A stretch of 64,000 bases of DNA from Peribacillus sp. ACCC06369 (GCF_030348945.1 NZ_JAUCEN010000002.1:2294001-2358000), one strand, 5' to 3'; shown: positions 7,441-17,599, numbered from the stretch's first letter. Program-made: numbers and translations. Notes: generated by a model from the letters alone, not told the origin.

Positions 7441-8910
7441 ATGGAACGAATCGTTCATGTTGAGAAGTTAAGAATGAAATTTCCAGGTGATGAGTCATTG
7501 ATTTTCAAGGACTTATCCGTCTCATTTGATAAAGGTGAAAAAGTTCTATTGTTGGGACCATCAGGATGTGGTAAGTCGACTCTTTTGCAAGTATTAAGCG
7601 GATTGATTCCGAATTCCATAGAAGTTCCGATGAAGGCGGAAGAATTGAAGTGTCCTTCTTCATGGGGATATGTTTTTCAAGACCCTGATAGTCAGTTTTG
7701 CATGCCGTTTGCTGATGAGGAAATTGCCTTCGTCCTTGAGAATCTTTCCGTCCCTAAAAAAGAAATGAAAGAGAAGATCCAAAAACATATCCGTGAGGTA
7801 GGATTGAATCTAGACGATATCCATACAAGTATTGATACATTATCAGGCGGGATGAAACAGCGTCTGGCCATTGCTTCAGTATTGGTCCTTGAACCGGAAG
7901 TGATATTTTTAGATGAACCAACCGCCATGCTCGATCCGGAAGGAACAAAAGAAATCTGGGACTTGTTGAAGGGAGTCGGACGAGACAAGACGGTTATTAT
8001 CGTGGAACATAAAATTGATCATGTTTTAGAATTCATCGAACGAATCGTGCTTTTTAATGATGACGGTCAAATCATAGCTGATGGTCCAAAAGATACCATT
8101 CTTTCCCTATATAAAAATGAAATGAAAGAACATGGAATTTGGTTCCCTGGTGTTTGGGATGAGTATGTACTTGACCATGAGCTCATTCGAGCAAACCCAT
8201 TTAGTGTTGGTTCCCCCCTTATGCATGTGCAAGGTTTTAGCGGATTCCGGAAAAAGGAAGCGAAAATCAAGGTTGAAGAGCTGCAGGTCCATTCAGGGGA
8301 ATGGATTGTTATCAGTGGAGAAAATGGCGCGGGGAAGAGTACTCTTTTACATGCACTGATGCAGTTCATAAAAACGAGTGGTCAGTATGAATTAATGGGG
8401 TCCCCTATTAGAAGGGTGAAAAATCTAACGGATCATATGACGTTTGTCTTTCAAAATCCTGAGTTTCAGTTCGTTGCAAATTCTGTATATGAAGAAATTG
8501 CTTATTCATTGAGAATTGAAAAAAGGCCGCAACAAGAAATCGAGGAGAGAGTCCAATCATTGCTTGGAGTGTTCCGCCTTGAGGCACATCGGGATAAACA
8601 TCCGTTTCAATTATCAATGGGTCAAAAGCGTCGCTTGAGTGTAGCTGCCTCAATCGTAATAGACAAAAAAATCATTCTCCTGGATGAGCCAACCTTTGGC
8701 CAAGATTCGAAAAATACCTTTGCATTACTGGAATGGTTTGAGGAATACCGAAGGCGCGGAACAACAGTGATCATGGTAACTCATGACGATCATATTTCAA
8801 ACAACTTTGCAACCAGGATCTGGACGGTTAAAGACGGATACGTAATAAGTGATGAAAACATCACGCAATCAGGATTTTTGGAGACAAAAGTTAAAAGGAG
8901 TGTCATGTAG
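7441..8910 (+). CDS. ykoD: ECF transporter ATPase with two ABC domains (YkoD-like)
   Basis: This is a tandem-ABC ATPase of 489 residues that powers the HMP/thiamine ECF importer. The first domain has Walker A GPSGCGKST near residue 40, signature LSGGMKQR near 135 and Walker B VIFLDEPTAM. The second has GENGAGKST near 295, a divergent signature LSMGQKRR near 395 and IILLDEPTFG. Start codons at 7435 and 7441 are possible; 7441 is better spaced from AGAGG (7427-7431). It joins the T-component directly, with the stop at 8910 and the next ATG at 8911. Confidence 0.9.
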   Translation: MERIVHVEKLRMKFPGDESLIFKDLSVSFDKGEKVLLLGPSGCGKSTLLQVLSGLIPNSIEVPMKAEELKCPSSWGYVFQDPDSQFCMPFADEEIAFVLENLSVPKKEMKEKIQKHIREVGLNLDDIHTSIDTLSGGMKQRLAIASVLVLEPEVIFLDEPTAMLDPEGTKEIWDLLKGVGRDKTVIIVEHKIDHVLEFIERIVLFNDDGQIIADGPKDTILSLYKNEMKEHGIWFPGVWDEYVLDHELIRANPFSVGSPLMHVQGFSGFRKKEAKIKVEELQVHSGEWIVISGENGAGKSTLLHALMQFIKTSGQYELMGSPIRRVKNLTDHMTFVFQNPEFQFVANSVYEEIAYSLRIEKRPQQEIEERVQSLLGVFRLEAHRDKHPFQLSMGQKRRLSVAASIVIDKKIILLDEPTFGQDSKNTFALLEWFEEYRRRGTTVIMVTHDDHISNNFATRIWTVKDGYVISDENITQSGFLETKVKRSVM

Positions 8911-9693
8911 ATGAATCTTACAAATGCAGAAACATGGCTCCATAAGGTTAATCCAAGCCTTAAACTTTGTGTATTGCTCGTGTTATGCATCGTGGCGCTA
9001 TTCATTCATGACCTGAATTACATGATGAATATTACCATTGGCGTTTTACTTTTATTTTTGTTTTTTACCGGGCATTCGATAAAACGCATCTTACTTTTGT
9101 CGATCCCTTTTTGTTTCATTTTTATATCCACCTCTTCCGCAATGATATTATTCGGGCAAGGTGAAACGGTTTGGTTTGAGTGGGGTCTCATATCGATTTC
9201 GGAAGAAAGTTTCATGAGGGGATTACTGGTAGGCTTTCGAGCATTGCTTTTTGCGGCACTAGGTTTAACTTTTTCCTTAACGACGAGACCAGTGAACTTG
9301 TTTTATTCCTTAATGCAGCAAGTAAAGCTTAAACCGAAATATGCCTATAGTTTCATGGCGGCATTAAGGCTCATCCCCATCATGATGGAGGAATTCCAAA
9401 CGATACGAAACGCGATGAAGGTACGTGGTTTCAAAAGGGGAAAAGGGATTAGATCGGTATATTTTAAAATGAAAGCTTATTCCATCCCGTTGTTATCCGG
9501 AAGCATCAGACGTGCTCACCGAATCGCGGTTGCGATGGAGGCCAAGCGATTTACAGACACTCGGGATCGAACATACTATTATGAATTTGGGTTTTCAAGA
9601 AAGGACCATGGGTTCATTCTGTATTTTTTCATCCTGCTGTTGGCTGGGTTTTATCTATCGATTCAATTCCCGTTACTATCTTTGATTTTATGA
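8911..9693 (+). CDS. ykoC: ECF transporter transmembrane T component (YkoC-like)
   Basis: This 260-residue integral membrane protein has N-terminal hydrophobic helices, the EcfT coupling-helix region AALRLIPIMMEEFQTIRNAM near residue 150, and the arginine-rich VAMEAKRF near 208 that contacts the ATPase. A last hydrophobic helix closes the protein. AAAGGAG just before the preceding stop serves as the RBS. With ykoE and ykoD it completes the importer. Confidence 0.9.
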   Translation: MNLTNAETWLHKVNPSLKLCVLLVLCIVALFIHDLNYMMNITIGVLLLFLFFTGHSIKRILLLSIPFCFIFISTSSAMILFGQGETVWFEWGLISISEESFMRGLLVGFRALLFAALGLTFSLTTRPVNLFYSLMQQVKLKPKYAYSFMAALRLIPIMMEEFQTIRNAMKVRGFKRGKGIRSVYFKMKAYSIPLLSGSIRRAHRIAVAMEAKRFTDTRDRTYYYEFGFSRKDHGFILYFFILLLAGFYLSIQFPLLSLIL

Positions 9694-9725
9694 GATTACA
9701 ACTTTACTAGTTAGGGGTTCTTAGT

Positions 9726-10337
9726 ATGAATGCACTAGAATTGCATATTATTTCTACTGGGAAACAGCCAATTGAGAAGTTCGTAGAAATCGCTTCTAGG
9801 ATTCAGGAGCATGTTGATTTCTTCTATCTAAGGGAAAAGCACATGATTGCATCAGAACTCTATCGTGCAGTGACCCTATTGCATGATAGTAAGATTCCGC
9901 TGTCTAAGATCATCATAAATGATCGTGTGGATGTAGCCTGGGTACACAAAGTATTTGGTGTGCAATTGGCTTTTCATAGTTTAGATGCAGGAGTCGTAAA
10001 AGGAGCATTTCCAGGGATGAGTGTTGGCTGTTCGATCCATTCCATGGATGAAGCGAAAGCCGCTTTCCGTAACGGGGCCGATTACGCGATCTATGGACAT
10101 GTTTTTGAAACAAATTCAAAACGCGGCCTACCTCCTAAGGGAGTGGAGGAACTTCATGCAATCACAAGAAATGTCAATCTTCCGATTATTGCGATAGGCG
10201 GAATAACTCCTTCCAATTGCCAAGTTGTAAAGGATGCGGGCGCACACGGAATTGCGGTCATGTCAGGTGTGCTTGAAGCTGAAAACCCGGTTAGAGCCGT
10301 TAAAGAATATTCGAAGTCTTTAGGAAAGGAGACATAA
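9726..10337 (+). CDS. tenI: Thiazole tautomerase
   Basis: TenI resembles thiamine phosphate synthase but aromatises the ThiG product, the thiazole carboxylate tautomer. The 203-residue TIM-barrel has the ThiE-like phosphate-binding segment AIGGITPSN near residue 157 and the TenI hallmark YGHVFETNSKRGLPPKG near 120, which holds the catalytic histidine. It lies 2 nt before thiO, as in the B. subtilis tenA-tenI-thiO order apart from the ykoEDC insertion. A true ThiE is less likely because of the GHVF motif and the neighbours. Confidence 0.88.
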   Translation: MNALELHIISTGKQPIEKFVEIASRIQEHVDFFYLREKHMIASELYRAVTLLHDSKIPLSKIIINDRVDVAWVHKVFGVQLAFHSLDAGVVKGAFPGMSVGCSIHSMDEAKAAFRNGADYAIYGHVFETNSKRGLPPKGVEELHAITRNVNLPIIAIGGITPSNCQVVKDAGAHGIAVMSGVLEAENPVRAVKEYSKSLGKET

Positions 10338-10338
10338 A

Positions 10339-11463
10339 ATGAATTCCATATATGATGCAATCATTGTTGGGGGAGGAGTAATTGGTGGATCCATTGCTTT
10401 TCAATTAGCCAAACGAGGTAAAAAGGTCCTTTTATTGGAAAAAGATAGAATTGCCAGTAAAGCATCCAGTGCTGCAGCCGGGATGTTAGGAGCACAAGCC
10501 GAATTAGATGCTGATAACCCGCTTTTTAGTTTGGCAAGCCGAAGCAGGGGGATGTTTCCTGCACTGTCGGAAGAATTAAAGGACTTAAGTGGAATTGACA
10601 TCGAATTAGTGAATAAGGGTATGTTTAAGGTGGCGCTAACGAAAGATCAGGTAGCCGAATTGAAGGACATGATCAAAGTCCAGCAAGATGCGGGACTAGA
10701 GGCGGAATGGTTATCGACTGCCGACATAAGGAAAATGGAACCGCTTCTTTCGGATGAGATTAAGGGAGCCATGTTCATTCCGAAGGATGGACAAGTTTCA
10801 GCCACCAGGCTGTCGCTCGCTTTTGCTAAATCTGCAGCTTCCCTTGGTGTAGATATAAAGGAATTTGTTCATGTCTCTGATTTATGTACGGAAAACGGAT
10901 GTGTAAAAGGAGTGGTCACAAATATAGGCGAATTTTCAAGTGAAAATGTAATTGTGGCAAGTGGTGCGTGGAGTGCCTTCCTCCTTGAAAAATCAGGGAT
11001 AAACCTCGATACATATCCGGTAAAGGGAGAGTGCTTTTCCGTCCTGACTGATCGCCCATTACTTGAAAAAACGATCTTTTCACATGGCTGCTATCTTGTG
11101 CCCAAAGTTGGCGGAAGAATCATTGTCGGCGCAACGGTTAAAGCGAACACTTTCGATCAAAAGGTAAGTTTGGAAGGGATTTCAACGTTAATAGAAAAGG
11201 CAACGCAATTGCTTCCGGCAATTAAAGGAACCGAGTGGGAAAAGACATGGGCAGGTATACGCCCCCAAACAGGGGATGGATTGCCATATTTTGGTGAACA
11301 CCCAGCATGCAAAGGACTTTTCATTGCAACGGGGCACTTCAGGAATGGCATCCTGCTTTCTCCAATTACAGGTGTACTTATAGCGGATATGGTGGAAAGG
11401 AAGACAAATCCTGAATGGTCCGCTTTTCGATTGGATCGTTCGATACAGACCCTTTTTTCTTAA
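10339..11463 (+). CDS. thiO: Glycine oxidase
   Basis: ThiO oxidises glycine to the imine (dehydroglycine) used in thiazole synthesis. The 374-residue DAO-family flavoprotein begins with the FAD dinucleotide fold DAIIVGGGVIGGSIAFQLA. SSAAAGMLGAQAE follows near residue 45. The C-terminal block AGIRPQTGDGLPYFGEHP...ATGHFRNGILLSP (from about residue 302) binds the flavin and substrate. It is translationally close to tenI and overlaps the thiS leader. Confidence 0.93.
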   Translation: MNSIYDAIIVGGGVIGGSIAFQLAKRGKKVLLLEKDRIASKASSAAAGMLGAQAELDADNPLFSLASRSRGMFPALSEELKDLSGIDIELVNKGMFKVALTKDQVAELKDMIKVQQDAGLEAEWLSTADIRKMEPLLSDEIKGAMFIPKDGQVSATRLSLAFAKSAASLGVDIKEFVHVSDLCTENGCVKGVVTNIGEFSSENVIVASGAWSAFLLEKSGINLDTYPVKGECFSVLTDRPLLEKTIFSHGCYLVPKVGGRIIVGATVKANTFDQKVSLEGISTLIEKATQLLPAIKGTEWEKTWAGIRPQTGDGLPYFGEHPACKGLFIATGHFRNGILLSPITGVLIADMVERKTNPEWSAFRLDRSIQTLFS

Positions 11464-11477
11464 TGGAGGTGGATGAA

Positions 11478-11681
11478 TTGGAATTGATTATTAACGGGGA
11501 AAAAATACGGATATCTGCTGATGAATCAACAGTTACAGCGCTTTTGAAACACTTTAATTTACATCAAAAAGTAGTGATCGTTGAATTGAATGATGAAATA
11601 TTAACAAAAGAAAATCTAAGTGAAACACTTTTGTCAAATGGAGACAAGGTCGAGATTGTACATTTTGTAGGAGGCGGATGA
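11478..11681 (+). CDS. thiS: Sulfur-carrier protein ThiS
   Basis: This 67-residue ubiquitin-like protein ends in the conserved IVHFVGGG; ThiF adenylates its C-terminal glycine, which then carries sulfur to ThiG. The start is taken as TTG at 11478, 8 nt after GGAGG (11465-11469), which gives the usual 66-67 residue length. The ATG at 11463 would place that RBS inside the gene. Confidence 0.9.
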   Translation: MELIINGEKIRISADESTVTALLKHFNLHQKVVIVELNDEILTKENLSETLLSNGDKVEIVHFVGGG

Positions 11682-11682
11682 A

Positions 11683-12450
11683 ATGTTAAAGATAGGTTCT
11701 TATGAATTTTCTTCAAGGTTATTATTAGGTACTGGGAAATATCCGAATTTCGATGTTCAAAAGCAATCAGTGGAGGTTTCAGAGACGGAAATATTAACGT
11801 TTGCGGTCCGGAGAATGAACATTTTTGAAGCCAGTCAGCCTAATTTCTTAGAAAAGCTTGATTTGAAAAAATATACACTCCTTCCCAATACAGCAGGAGC
11901 TAAAACGGCTAAAGAAGCAGTGCGTATAGCCCACCTTGCGAAGGCTTCAGGTTTATGTGACATGATTAAGGTAGAAGTCATAGGCTGTCAAAAAACCCTT
12001 CTGCCCGATCCGATTGAAACATTGAAAGCTGCTGAAGAATTAGTGAAACTGGGATTCACTGTATTACCCTATACCTCGGATGATGTGTTGCTTGCTAAAC
12101 GCCTGGAAGAAGTGGGATGTCATGCAATCATGCCTGGTGCTTCACCGATTGGCTCTGGTCAAGGCATTATAAACCCACTGAACTTACGATTCATCATCGA
12201 ACAATCAGAGATTCCGGTTATTGTTGACGCAGGGATTGGAACGCCCTCCGATGCGGCAATCGCCATGGAATTAGGGGCGGATGGCGTATTGCTTAACACT
12301 GCAGTCTCCGGAGCAAAAGACCCCGTCAAAATGGCGAAAGCAATGAAGCTTGCCATTGAAGCAGGTCGATTAGGGTATGAAGCAGGAAGAATTGAAAAAA
12401 ATGAATACGCCATTGCAAGCAGTCCAGTTGAAGGAATGAGCATTGGATGA
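11683..12450 (+). CDS. thiG: Thiazole synthase
   Basis: ThiG is a 255-residue TIM-barrel that builds the thiazole ring from deoxyxylulose 5-phosphate, dehydroglycine and ThiS-thiocarboxylate. Recognisable parts are [14 protein letters not shown] near residue 10, the Schiff-base lysine in DMIKVEVIG near 93, [13 protein letters not shown] near 147, and [14 protein letters not shown] near 185. Its stop overlaps the ATG of thiF by four bases. Confidence 0.96.
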   Translation: MLKIGSYEFSSRLLLGTGKYPNFDVQKQSVEVSETEILTFAVRRMNIFEASQPNFLEKLDLKKYTLLPNTAGAKTAKEAVRIAHLAKASGLCDMIKVEVIGCQKTLLPDPIETLKAAEELVKLGFTVLPYTSDDVLLAKRLEEVGCHAIMPGASPIGSGQGIINPLNLRFIIEQSEIPVIVDAGIGTPSDAAIAMELGADGVLLNTAVSGAKDPVKMAKAMKLAIEAGRLGYEAGRIEKNEYAIASSPVEGMSIG

Positions 12451-13466
12451 ATGAACGTTATTCACGTCAAGAACTTTTTGGACCTATAGGGGAAGAAGGG
12501 CAATTGAAAATTCGTAAAAAACACGTTCTAGTGATTGGAGCGGGTGCTCTTGGTACAGGAAGTGCGGAAGGCCTTGTACGAGCAGGAATTGGGAAGCTGA
12601 CCATTGTAGACAGGGATTATGTGGAGTGGAGTAACCTTCAAAGACAACAGCTTTATTGTGAAGAAGATGCTGAAAAAAGAATACCGAAAGCAGTGGCAGC
12701 GAAGAATCGTTTGAATGCTTTAAATTCAGATGTTACCGTAACATCGCTTGTGGCGGATGTCTCGGTTGATGAATTGGCGAAGCTCGTTGAAGACGTGGAT
12801 TTAATATTGGATGCCACTGATAATTTCGATACCAGGATGATCATTAATGATAGTGCACAAAAATATAAAATACCCTGGATTTACGGAGCCTGTGTTGGGA
12901 GTTATGGGATAAGTTACACGGTGATTCCAGAGGTGACCCCATGTTTGAATTGTTTGCTTGAAACGGTTCCAATTGGCGGGCTGACCTGTGATACGGCTGG
13001 GATCATAAGCCCTGCCGTTCAAACGGTCGTTGCCCATCAAATGGCGGAAGCATTAAAAATCCTTGTCGAAGATTATGCATCTCTTAGAAACAAGATCGCA
13101 TCATTCGACCTTTGGAAAAATGAGTACTCGTCCATTGATGTAACGAAATTAAAAAAAGACAGTTGTTTGTCATGCGGGGAAAATCGTACTTATCCACATC
13201 TTTCCTTTTCAAATCAAACAAAGACCGCCGTTTTATGCGGGAGGGATTCTGTCCAGATCCGGCCGGCGATGAAACTTGAAAGAGACCTAGCGGAACTGGA
13301 AAAAAATCTTCTTGCACAAGGTGGGAAAATCGTTAGAAATCCTTATTTACTTTCATTTACGAACGGAAACCATCGGTTGGTTATTTTTAAAGATGGAAGG
13401 GCCTTGATCCATGGAACTAAAGATATTGCAGAAGCCAAAACATTATATCATCGTTATGTTGGGTGA
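12447..13466 (+). CDS. thiF: ThiS adenylyltransferase
   Basis: This 339-residue E1-like enzyme of the ThiF/MoeB family activates the ThiS C-terminus. The ATP fold [19 protein letters not shown] near residue 30, the [13 protein letters not shown] motif, and zinc-type cysteine pairs (CLNC near 168 and CLSC near 238) are present. A C-terminal extension of about 95 residues follows, as in Bacillus ThiF/MoeB proteins. It closes the operon: thiD, which follows thiF in B. subtilis, is absent here. Confidence 0.92.
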   Translation: MNERYSRQELFGPIGEEGQLKIRKKHVLVIGAGALGTGSAEGLVRAGIGKLTIVDRDYVEWSNLQRQQLYCEEDAEKRIPKAVAAKNRLNALNSDVTVTSLVADVSVDELAKLVEDVDLILDATDNFDTRMIINDSAQKYKIPWIYGACVGSYGISYTVIPEVTPCLNCLLETVPIGGLTCDTAGIISPAVQTVVAHQMAEALKILVEDYASLRNKIASFDLWKNEYSSIDVTKLKKDSCLSCGENRTYPHLSFSNQTKTAVLCGRDSVQIRPAMKLERDLAELEKNLLAQGGKIVRNPYLLSFTNGNHRLVIFKDGRALIHGTKDIAEAKTLYHRYVG

Positions 13467-13519
13467 AGAAAACGAGAATGGCACTGACCTGATATGAACA
13501 AGCGTATTAATGAAAGAGG

Positions 13520-13537
13520 TGCCAAATGAATTTGGCA
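13520..13537. other. Small palindrome after thiF
   Basis: TGCCAAAT-GA-ATTTGGCA is a perfect inverted repeat with 8-bp arms, 54 bp after thiF. It lacks a T-run and may be an mRNA-stabilising hairpin. Confidence 0.4.
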
Positions 13538-13599
13538 TTATAATAGGAAGTTATCGAACATTCTTCTTGCGACTTGATTGCAGTGAAAACATAAAACGA

Positions 13600-13636
13600 A
13601 AGCGGTGTCTGCCCATTCGGGCGGCACCGCTTCGCT
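13600..13636. terminator. Bidirectional terminator between thiF and sspP
   Basis: A GC-rich stem pairs AAGCGGTG(T)CTGCCC with GGGCGGCACCGCTT around an ATTC loop. It lies between convergent genes. Confidence 0.65.
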
Positions 13637-13658
13637 TTGGATCCATTATATAAGCAGC

Positions 13659-13802
13659 TTACATATCATGACTGCTATTATGCTTCTGACGGGAGTGCTG
13701 TCTATTTTTCACCTTATGAGAACCGCTTAACGGTGCAGGTTGACCTGGGTTATTTCCTTTAGGTGCATTTTTTCGAATATCTTTACCATCATTTTTGTTC
13801 AT
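13659..13802 (-). CDS. sspP: Small acid-soluble spore protein P
   Basis: This 47-residue protein reads [16 protein letters not shown] at its start, then [18 protein letters not shown] and a QKHNSSHDM tail. That is SspP, a minor spore-core protein expressed in the forespore. An RBS GGAGGGAT precedes the ATG. As in B. subtilis, it lies beside sspO and the aconitase gene, but an 87-residue plus-strand gene separates it from sspO here. Confidence 0.93.
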   Translation of the reverse strand: MNKNDGKDIRKNAPKGNNPGQPAPLSGSHKVKNRQHSRQKHNSSHDM

Positions 13803-13918
13803 GTGCGATCCCTCCTACTACTTAAGATAATCAGTCCGTGAAATTTTATTCACATACATATATTTGCAAACCTCGTACATGCTATGGATGGACACTATAT
13901 TTAAGGAGCTGAACCCAA

Positions 13919-14182
13919 ATGCAGGATAAACAGGATAAGCGAAGGACTTTCCAGGAAGCCCAGCAAAGTTATAAACAAGTATTTGATGTATACTCATCGA
14001 TCGAGAAAAACGCACCGAATTATGGAACGGAATTGAAACATGTGAAGCAGGAAGTGAATGAGGCCTATCAGCAAATACAATCTGCTTTAGTCACCGCTTC
14101 CGAGCATCAGAGAGAACAATTGAAGCAATTCGAGCAGGATATTCAGGCTATCGTCAATGAGGTCAATTCAGAGGACTATTGA
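13919..14182 (+). CDS. Small coiled-coil-like protein of unknown function
   Basis: This 87-residue, highly charged, glutamine-rich protein has no signal peptide or hydrophobic segment (RRTFQEAQQSYKQVFDVY; HQREQLKQFEQDIQAIVNEV) and probably forms helical coiled coil. AAGGAG precedes the ATG. It is divergent from sspP and convergent with sspO, with a strong shared terminator after it. I do not recognise the family. Confidence 0.7.
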   Translation: MQDKQDKRRTFQEAQQSYKQVFDVYSSIEKNAPNYGTELKHVKQEVNEAYQQIQSALVTASEHQREQLKQFEQDIQAIVNEVNSEDY

Positions 14183-14220
14183 GTGCCTAGGTCTATCGGG
14201 ATTTTCCTGATTTTTATAAT

Positions 14221-14274
14221 GGAATAGGCTTTTTGAAAAGAGCAGTACATCTGCAATTTCAAAAAGCCTATCCT
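14221..14274. terminator. Bidirectional terminator
   Basis: A 15-bp stem ATAGGCTTTTTGAAA/TTTCAAAAAGCCTAT with an 18-nt loop lies between the convergent 87-residue gene and sspO. Confidence 0.75.
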
Positions 14275-14299
14275 ATTTAAAGCCTAGAAAAGAGGGAAA

Positions 14300-14452
14300 T
14301 CATTGGTTTTTCTTTCTTTTTTTATTATTTTGCCTTTGCATTTCCGATAATGGGGGTTCATTTCCCAGTTCATCATTGTAACCTGCTCCATTACCTTGCG
14401 CTTTTGTAGCATTCATTCCTGGTATAACATGATTTGCCTTTTGTTTTGACAT
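14300..14452 (-). CDS. sspO: Small acid-soluble spore protein O
   Basis: This 50-residue protein begins [20 protein letters not shown] and ends in [15 protein letters not shown], the signature of SspO. An RBS GGTGGAGGTG precedes the ATG. It is expected to be forespore-specific. It sits upstream of, and divergent from, the aconitase gene, as in B. subtilis. Confidence 0.94.
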   Translation of the reverse strand: MSKQKANHVIPGMNATKAQGNGAGYNDELGNEPPLSEMQRQNNKKRKKNQ

Positions 14453-14618
14453 TTCGACACCTCCACCCATAGAATGTGATAATGCTGAATGATTATGTAT
14501 GTATGACTAATATGTTTTACTGGTATAATTTATCAGGTCCTAAATGGTAGTATTTTCAATGAAAAGCACGTTAGTAAGGCTTCCTAAATGCACCTTAACA
14601 TGTGGGGAATTTTTTTCT

Positions 14619-14633
14619 ATAAGAGAAACTTAT
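14619..14633. promoter_or_regulatory. Candidate CcpC operator upstream of aconitase
   Basis: ATAAGAGAAACTTAT is a perfect dyad of the ATAA-N7-TTAT form bound by the citrate-responsive repressor CcpC. Its centre lies about 60 bp upstream of the predicted start point. A second dyad, ATAAC-N6-GTTAT, lies at 14642-14657 and a CTTAT half-site at 14661-14665. Confidence 0.65.
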
Positions 14634-14650
14634 CAAAAACAATAACTTTC

Positions 14651-14680
14651 TTGTTATTTACTTATACTCATTTCTATATT
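14651..14680 (+). promoter_or_regulatory. Predicted aconitase promoter
   Basis: TTGTTA (14651-14656), an 18-bp spacer and TATATT (14675-14680) lie about 155 bp before the aconitase start, downstream of the ATAA-N7-TTAT dyad. Confidence 0.55.
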
Positions 14681-14837
14681 AGTATTAAGTTGAAGGAAGA
14701 GTTAGGGTGGGAGAAGAGAGAGAAAATTCGACAAACTAACTTTTTTATTTATATTTATAGTAAACATGGTTTCAGTGAACCAGGTTTTACTTTTATGTGC
14801 AGAATAAGTTCTGACAGTTTAATAGGGGGTAATATTC

Positions 14838-17549
14838 ATGACGAAAAATGACGTATACCAAGCGCGTAAGTCCTTTGAAATTGAAGGAAAACGCTACAAC
14901 TACTACAGCCTAGACGCTATTGAAAAAGCAGGGGATGGCCAAGTATCACGCCTTCCATATTCCATCAAAGTATTACTTGAAGCGGTACTTCGCCAAGTAG
15001 ACGGAAGAGTTATCACAAAAGAACACGTTGCAAACCTTGCTAAATGGGGAACAAGCGAGCAACAAGATATAGATGTTCCGTTCAAGCCATCACGTGTAAT
15101 CCTACAAGATTTCACTGGTGTTCCAGTTGTTGTGGATTTAGCTTCTTTACGTAATGCTTTCGCAGCACTTGGTGGAGATCCAGACAAAATCAACCCGGAA
15201 ATTCCGGTTGACCTTGTAATTGACCACTCTGTACAAGTTGATAAAGCAGGTACAATGGATTCCCTTGATGCCAATATGGATCTTGAATTCGAACGTAATG
15301 CAGAGCGTTATCAGTTCCTAAGCTGGGCTCAAAAATCATTCAACAACTATCGTGCAGTTCCACCGGCAACTGGTATCGTTCACCAAGTTAACCTTGAGTA
15401 CCTTGCGAACGTGGTTCATGCTGTTGAAACTCCAAACGGTGACTTCGAAGTGTTCCCTGATTCTGTTTTCGGTACAGATTCACATACTACAATGATCAAC
15501 GGTATTGGTGTTCTTGGTTGGGGTGTCGGCGGTATCGAAGCAGAAGCAGGCATGCTAGGACAGCCTTCTTACTTCCCGGTTCCAAAAGTAGTTGGAGTTA
15601 AATTGACTGGCCAACTTCCTAAAGGTACAACAGCTACTGACCTTGCATTGAAAGTGACACAAGTTCTTCGTGCACACGGCGTAGTTGGTAAATTTGTTGA
15701 GTTCTACGGCCCTGGAGTAGGATACCTTCCACTTGCTGACCGTGCAACAATCGCTAACATGGCTCCTGAATACGGTGCTACAGTTGGTTTCTTCCCTGTT
15801 GATGCAGAAGCGATCGATTACATGCGTTTAACAGGCCGTGATGAAAAACAAATTAAAGTGGTTGAATCTTACTGCAAAGAAAATGGATTGTTCTACTCTC
15901 CTGAAAACGAAGATCCAGCATACAATGATGTTGTGGAAATCGACCTTTCAGCAATTGAACCAAACCTTTCAGGCCCTAAACGCCCGCAAGATTTGATTCC
16001 ACTTTCTCAAATGAAATCATCTTTCCATGACGCTATCAATGCACCTATGGGCAACCAAGGTTTTGGCATGGACAATTCCGAATTGGATAAAGAAGTAACT
16101 GTTAAATTTGCCGATGGTAAAGAAACGGTAATGAAAACAGGTGCGATTGCAATTGCTGCAATCACAAGCTGTACGAACACTTCTAACCCGTACGTAATGC
16201 TTGGAGCAGGTCTTATTGCTAAAAAAGCAGTTGAAAAAGGCTTGACTGTTCCGGATTATGTAAAAACATCATTGGCACCAGGTTCTAAAGTTGTTACTGG
16301 TTACCTTCGTGATGCAGGTCTTCAACCATACCTTGATCAATTAGGATTCAACGTAGTTGGTTACGGCTGTACAACATGTATCGGTAACTCAGGTCCATTG
16401 GCGGACGAAATCGAAGCAGCAGTTGCTGAAGCAGATCTTCTAGTAACTTCAGTACTTTCCGGTAACCGTAACTTTGAAGGTCGTATTCATCCACTAGTGA
16501 AAGCAAACTATCTTGCTTCTCCAACTTTGGTTGTTGCATATGCACTTGCTGGTACTGTGGACTTCGATCTTAACAATGATTCACTTGGTAAAGACAAAGA
16601 TGGTAACGATGTATATCTTGCTGATATCTGGCCATCACAAGAAGAAGTTAACGCTGCTGTTAAAGCAACAGTTACACCGGAATTATTCCGTAAAGAATAC
16701 GAAACAGTATTCAACGATAACAAACGTTGGAATGAAATCCAAACAAGCAACGAAGCGATTTATGCTTTCGATTCTAAATCAACATATATTCAAAATCCTC
16801 CATTCTTTGAAGGATTATCACCAGAACCAGGTTCAGTTAACCCACTTTCCGGTTTGCGTGTAGTAGGTAAATTCGGTGACTCAGTTACAACTGACCACAT
16901 TTCTCCTGCAGGTGCAATCGGTAAAGATACACCAGCTGGTATCTACCTACGTGAAAACGGTGTAAAACCGCGTGACTTTAACTCTTACGGTTCTCGTCGT
17001 GGTAACCACGAAGCGATGATGCGCGGAACGTTCGCAAACATCCGTATCCGTAACCAAGTTGCTCCAGGTACAGAAGGTGGATACACAACTTACTGGCCAA
17101 CAGGCGATGTAATGGCTATCTATGATGCTTGTATGAAGTACAAAGCTGACGGAACAGGTCTTGCAGTCATCGCTGGTAAAGACTATGGTATGGGAAGCTC
17201 TCGTGACTGGGCTGCGAAAGGTACTAACCTTCTTGGCATCAAAACAGTCATCGCTGAAAGCTTTGAACGTATTCACCGTTCTAACCTTGCGTTAATGGGT
17301 GTTCTTCCACTTCAATTCAAAGAAGGCGAAAACGCTGAAACACTTGGATTGACTGGTAAAGAAGCGATTGCAGTTAAAATCGACGAAACGGTTAAACCAC
17401 GTGATATCGTAACAGTTACTGCTACTGATGAAGCTGGAAACGTAAAAGAATTTGATGTACTTGTTCGTTTCGATTCCGAAATCGAAATCGATTACTACCG
17501 TCACGGTGGTATCCTTCAAATGGTATTACGCAATAAATTAAAAGGCTAA
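14838..17549 (+). CDS. acnA: Aconitate hydratase (aconitase)
   Basis: This is full-length aconitase (citB of B. subtilis), 903 residues, which interconverts citrate and isocitrate in the TCA cycle and can act as an RNA-binding regulator when its cluster is lost. The three [4Fe-4S] ligands are visible: Cys445 in [10 protein letters not shown], and Cys511 and Cys514 in [33 protein letters not shown] near residue 215 and the C-terminal swivel domain with [17 protein letters not shown] are also seen. GGGGG precedes the ATG. Codon choice is biased as in highly expressed genes. A CcpC-type operator and its own terminator suggest a single-gene unit. Confidence 0.98.
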   Translation: MTKNDVYQARKSFEIEGKRYNYYSLDAIEKAGDGQVSRLPYSIKVLLEAVLRQVDGRVITKEHVANLAKWGTSEQQDIDVPFKPSRVILQDFTGVPVVVDLASLRNAFAALGGDPDKINPEIPVDLVIDHSVQVDKAGTMDSLDANMDLEFERNAERYQFLSWAQKSFNNYRAVPPATGIVHQVNLEYLANVVHAVETPNGDFEVFPDSVFGTDSHTTMINGIGVLGWGVGGIEAEAGMLGQPSYFPVPKVVGVKLTGQLPKGTTATDLALKVTQVLRAHGVVGKFVEFYGPGVGYLPLADRATIANMAPEYGATVGFFPVDAEAIDYMRLTGRDEKQIKVVESYCKENGLFYSPENEDPAYNDVVEIDLSAIEPNLSGPKRPQDLIPLSQMKSSFHDAINAPMGNQGFGMDNSELDKEVTVKFADGKETVMKTGAIAIAAITSCTNTSNPYVMLGAGLIAKKAVEKGLTVPDYVKTSLAPGSKVVTGYLRDAGLQPYLDQLGFNVVGYGCTTCIGNSGPLADEIEAAVAEADLLVTSVLSGNRNFEGRIHPLVKANYLASPTLVVAYALAGTVDFDLNNDSLGKDKDGNDVYLADIWPSQEEVNAAVKATVTPELFRKEYETVFNDNKRWNEIQTSNEAIYAFDSKSTYIQNPPFFEGLSPEPGSVNPLSGLRVVGKFGDSVTTDHISPAGAIGKDTPAGIYLRENGVKPRDFNSYGSRRGNHEAMMRGTFANIRIRNQVAPGTEGGYTTYWPTGDVMAIYDACMKYKADGTGLAVIAGKDYGMGSSRDWAAKGTNLLGIKTVIAESFERIHRSNLALMGVLPLQFKEGENAETLGLTGKEAIAVKIDETVKPRDIVTVTATDEAGNVKEFDVLVRFDSEIEIDYYRHGGILQMVLRNKLKG

Positions 17550-17561
17550 TTTCTGCTTAGG

Positions 17562-17599
17562 AAGCGGTAAACCTACTTGATAGGTTTACCGCTTTTTTT
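17562..17599 (+). terminator. Rho-independent terminator after aconitase
   Basis: A 14-bp perfect stem AAGCGGTAAACCTA/TAGGTTTACCGCTT with a 5-nt loop is followed by TTTTT. Confidence 0.92.

Noticed and set aside
11415..11477. Longer N-terminus for ThiS
   Set aside because: It overlaps the end of thiO and exceeds the normal 66-67 residues. GGAGG sits just before the TTG at 11478.
14588..14851. 87-residue frame upstream of and overlapping aconitase
   Set aside because: It has no RBS, runs through the aconitase promoter and operator region, and overlaps the aconitase start. It is best read as chance in AT-rich DNA.
14903..17519. Long minus-strand frames inside aconitase (for example 14903-15274)
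   Set aside because: They are opposite to a strongly biased, clearly coding gene and lack RBS and recognisable protein features.
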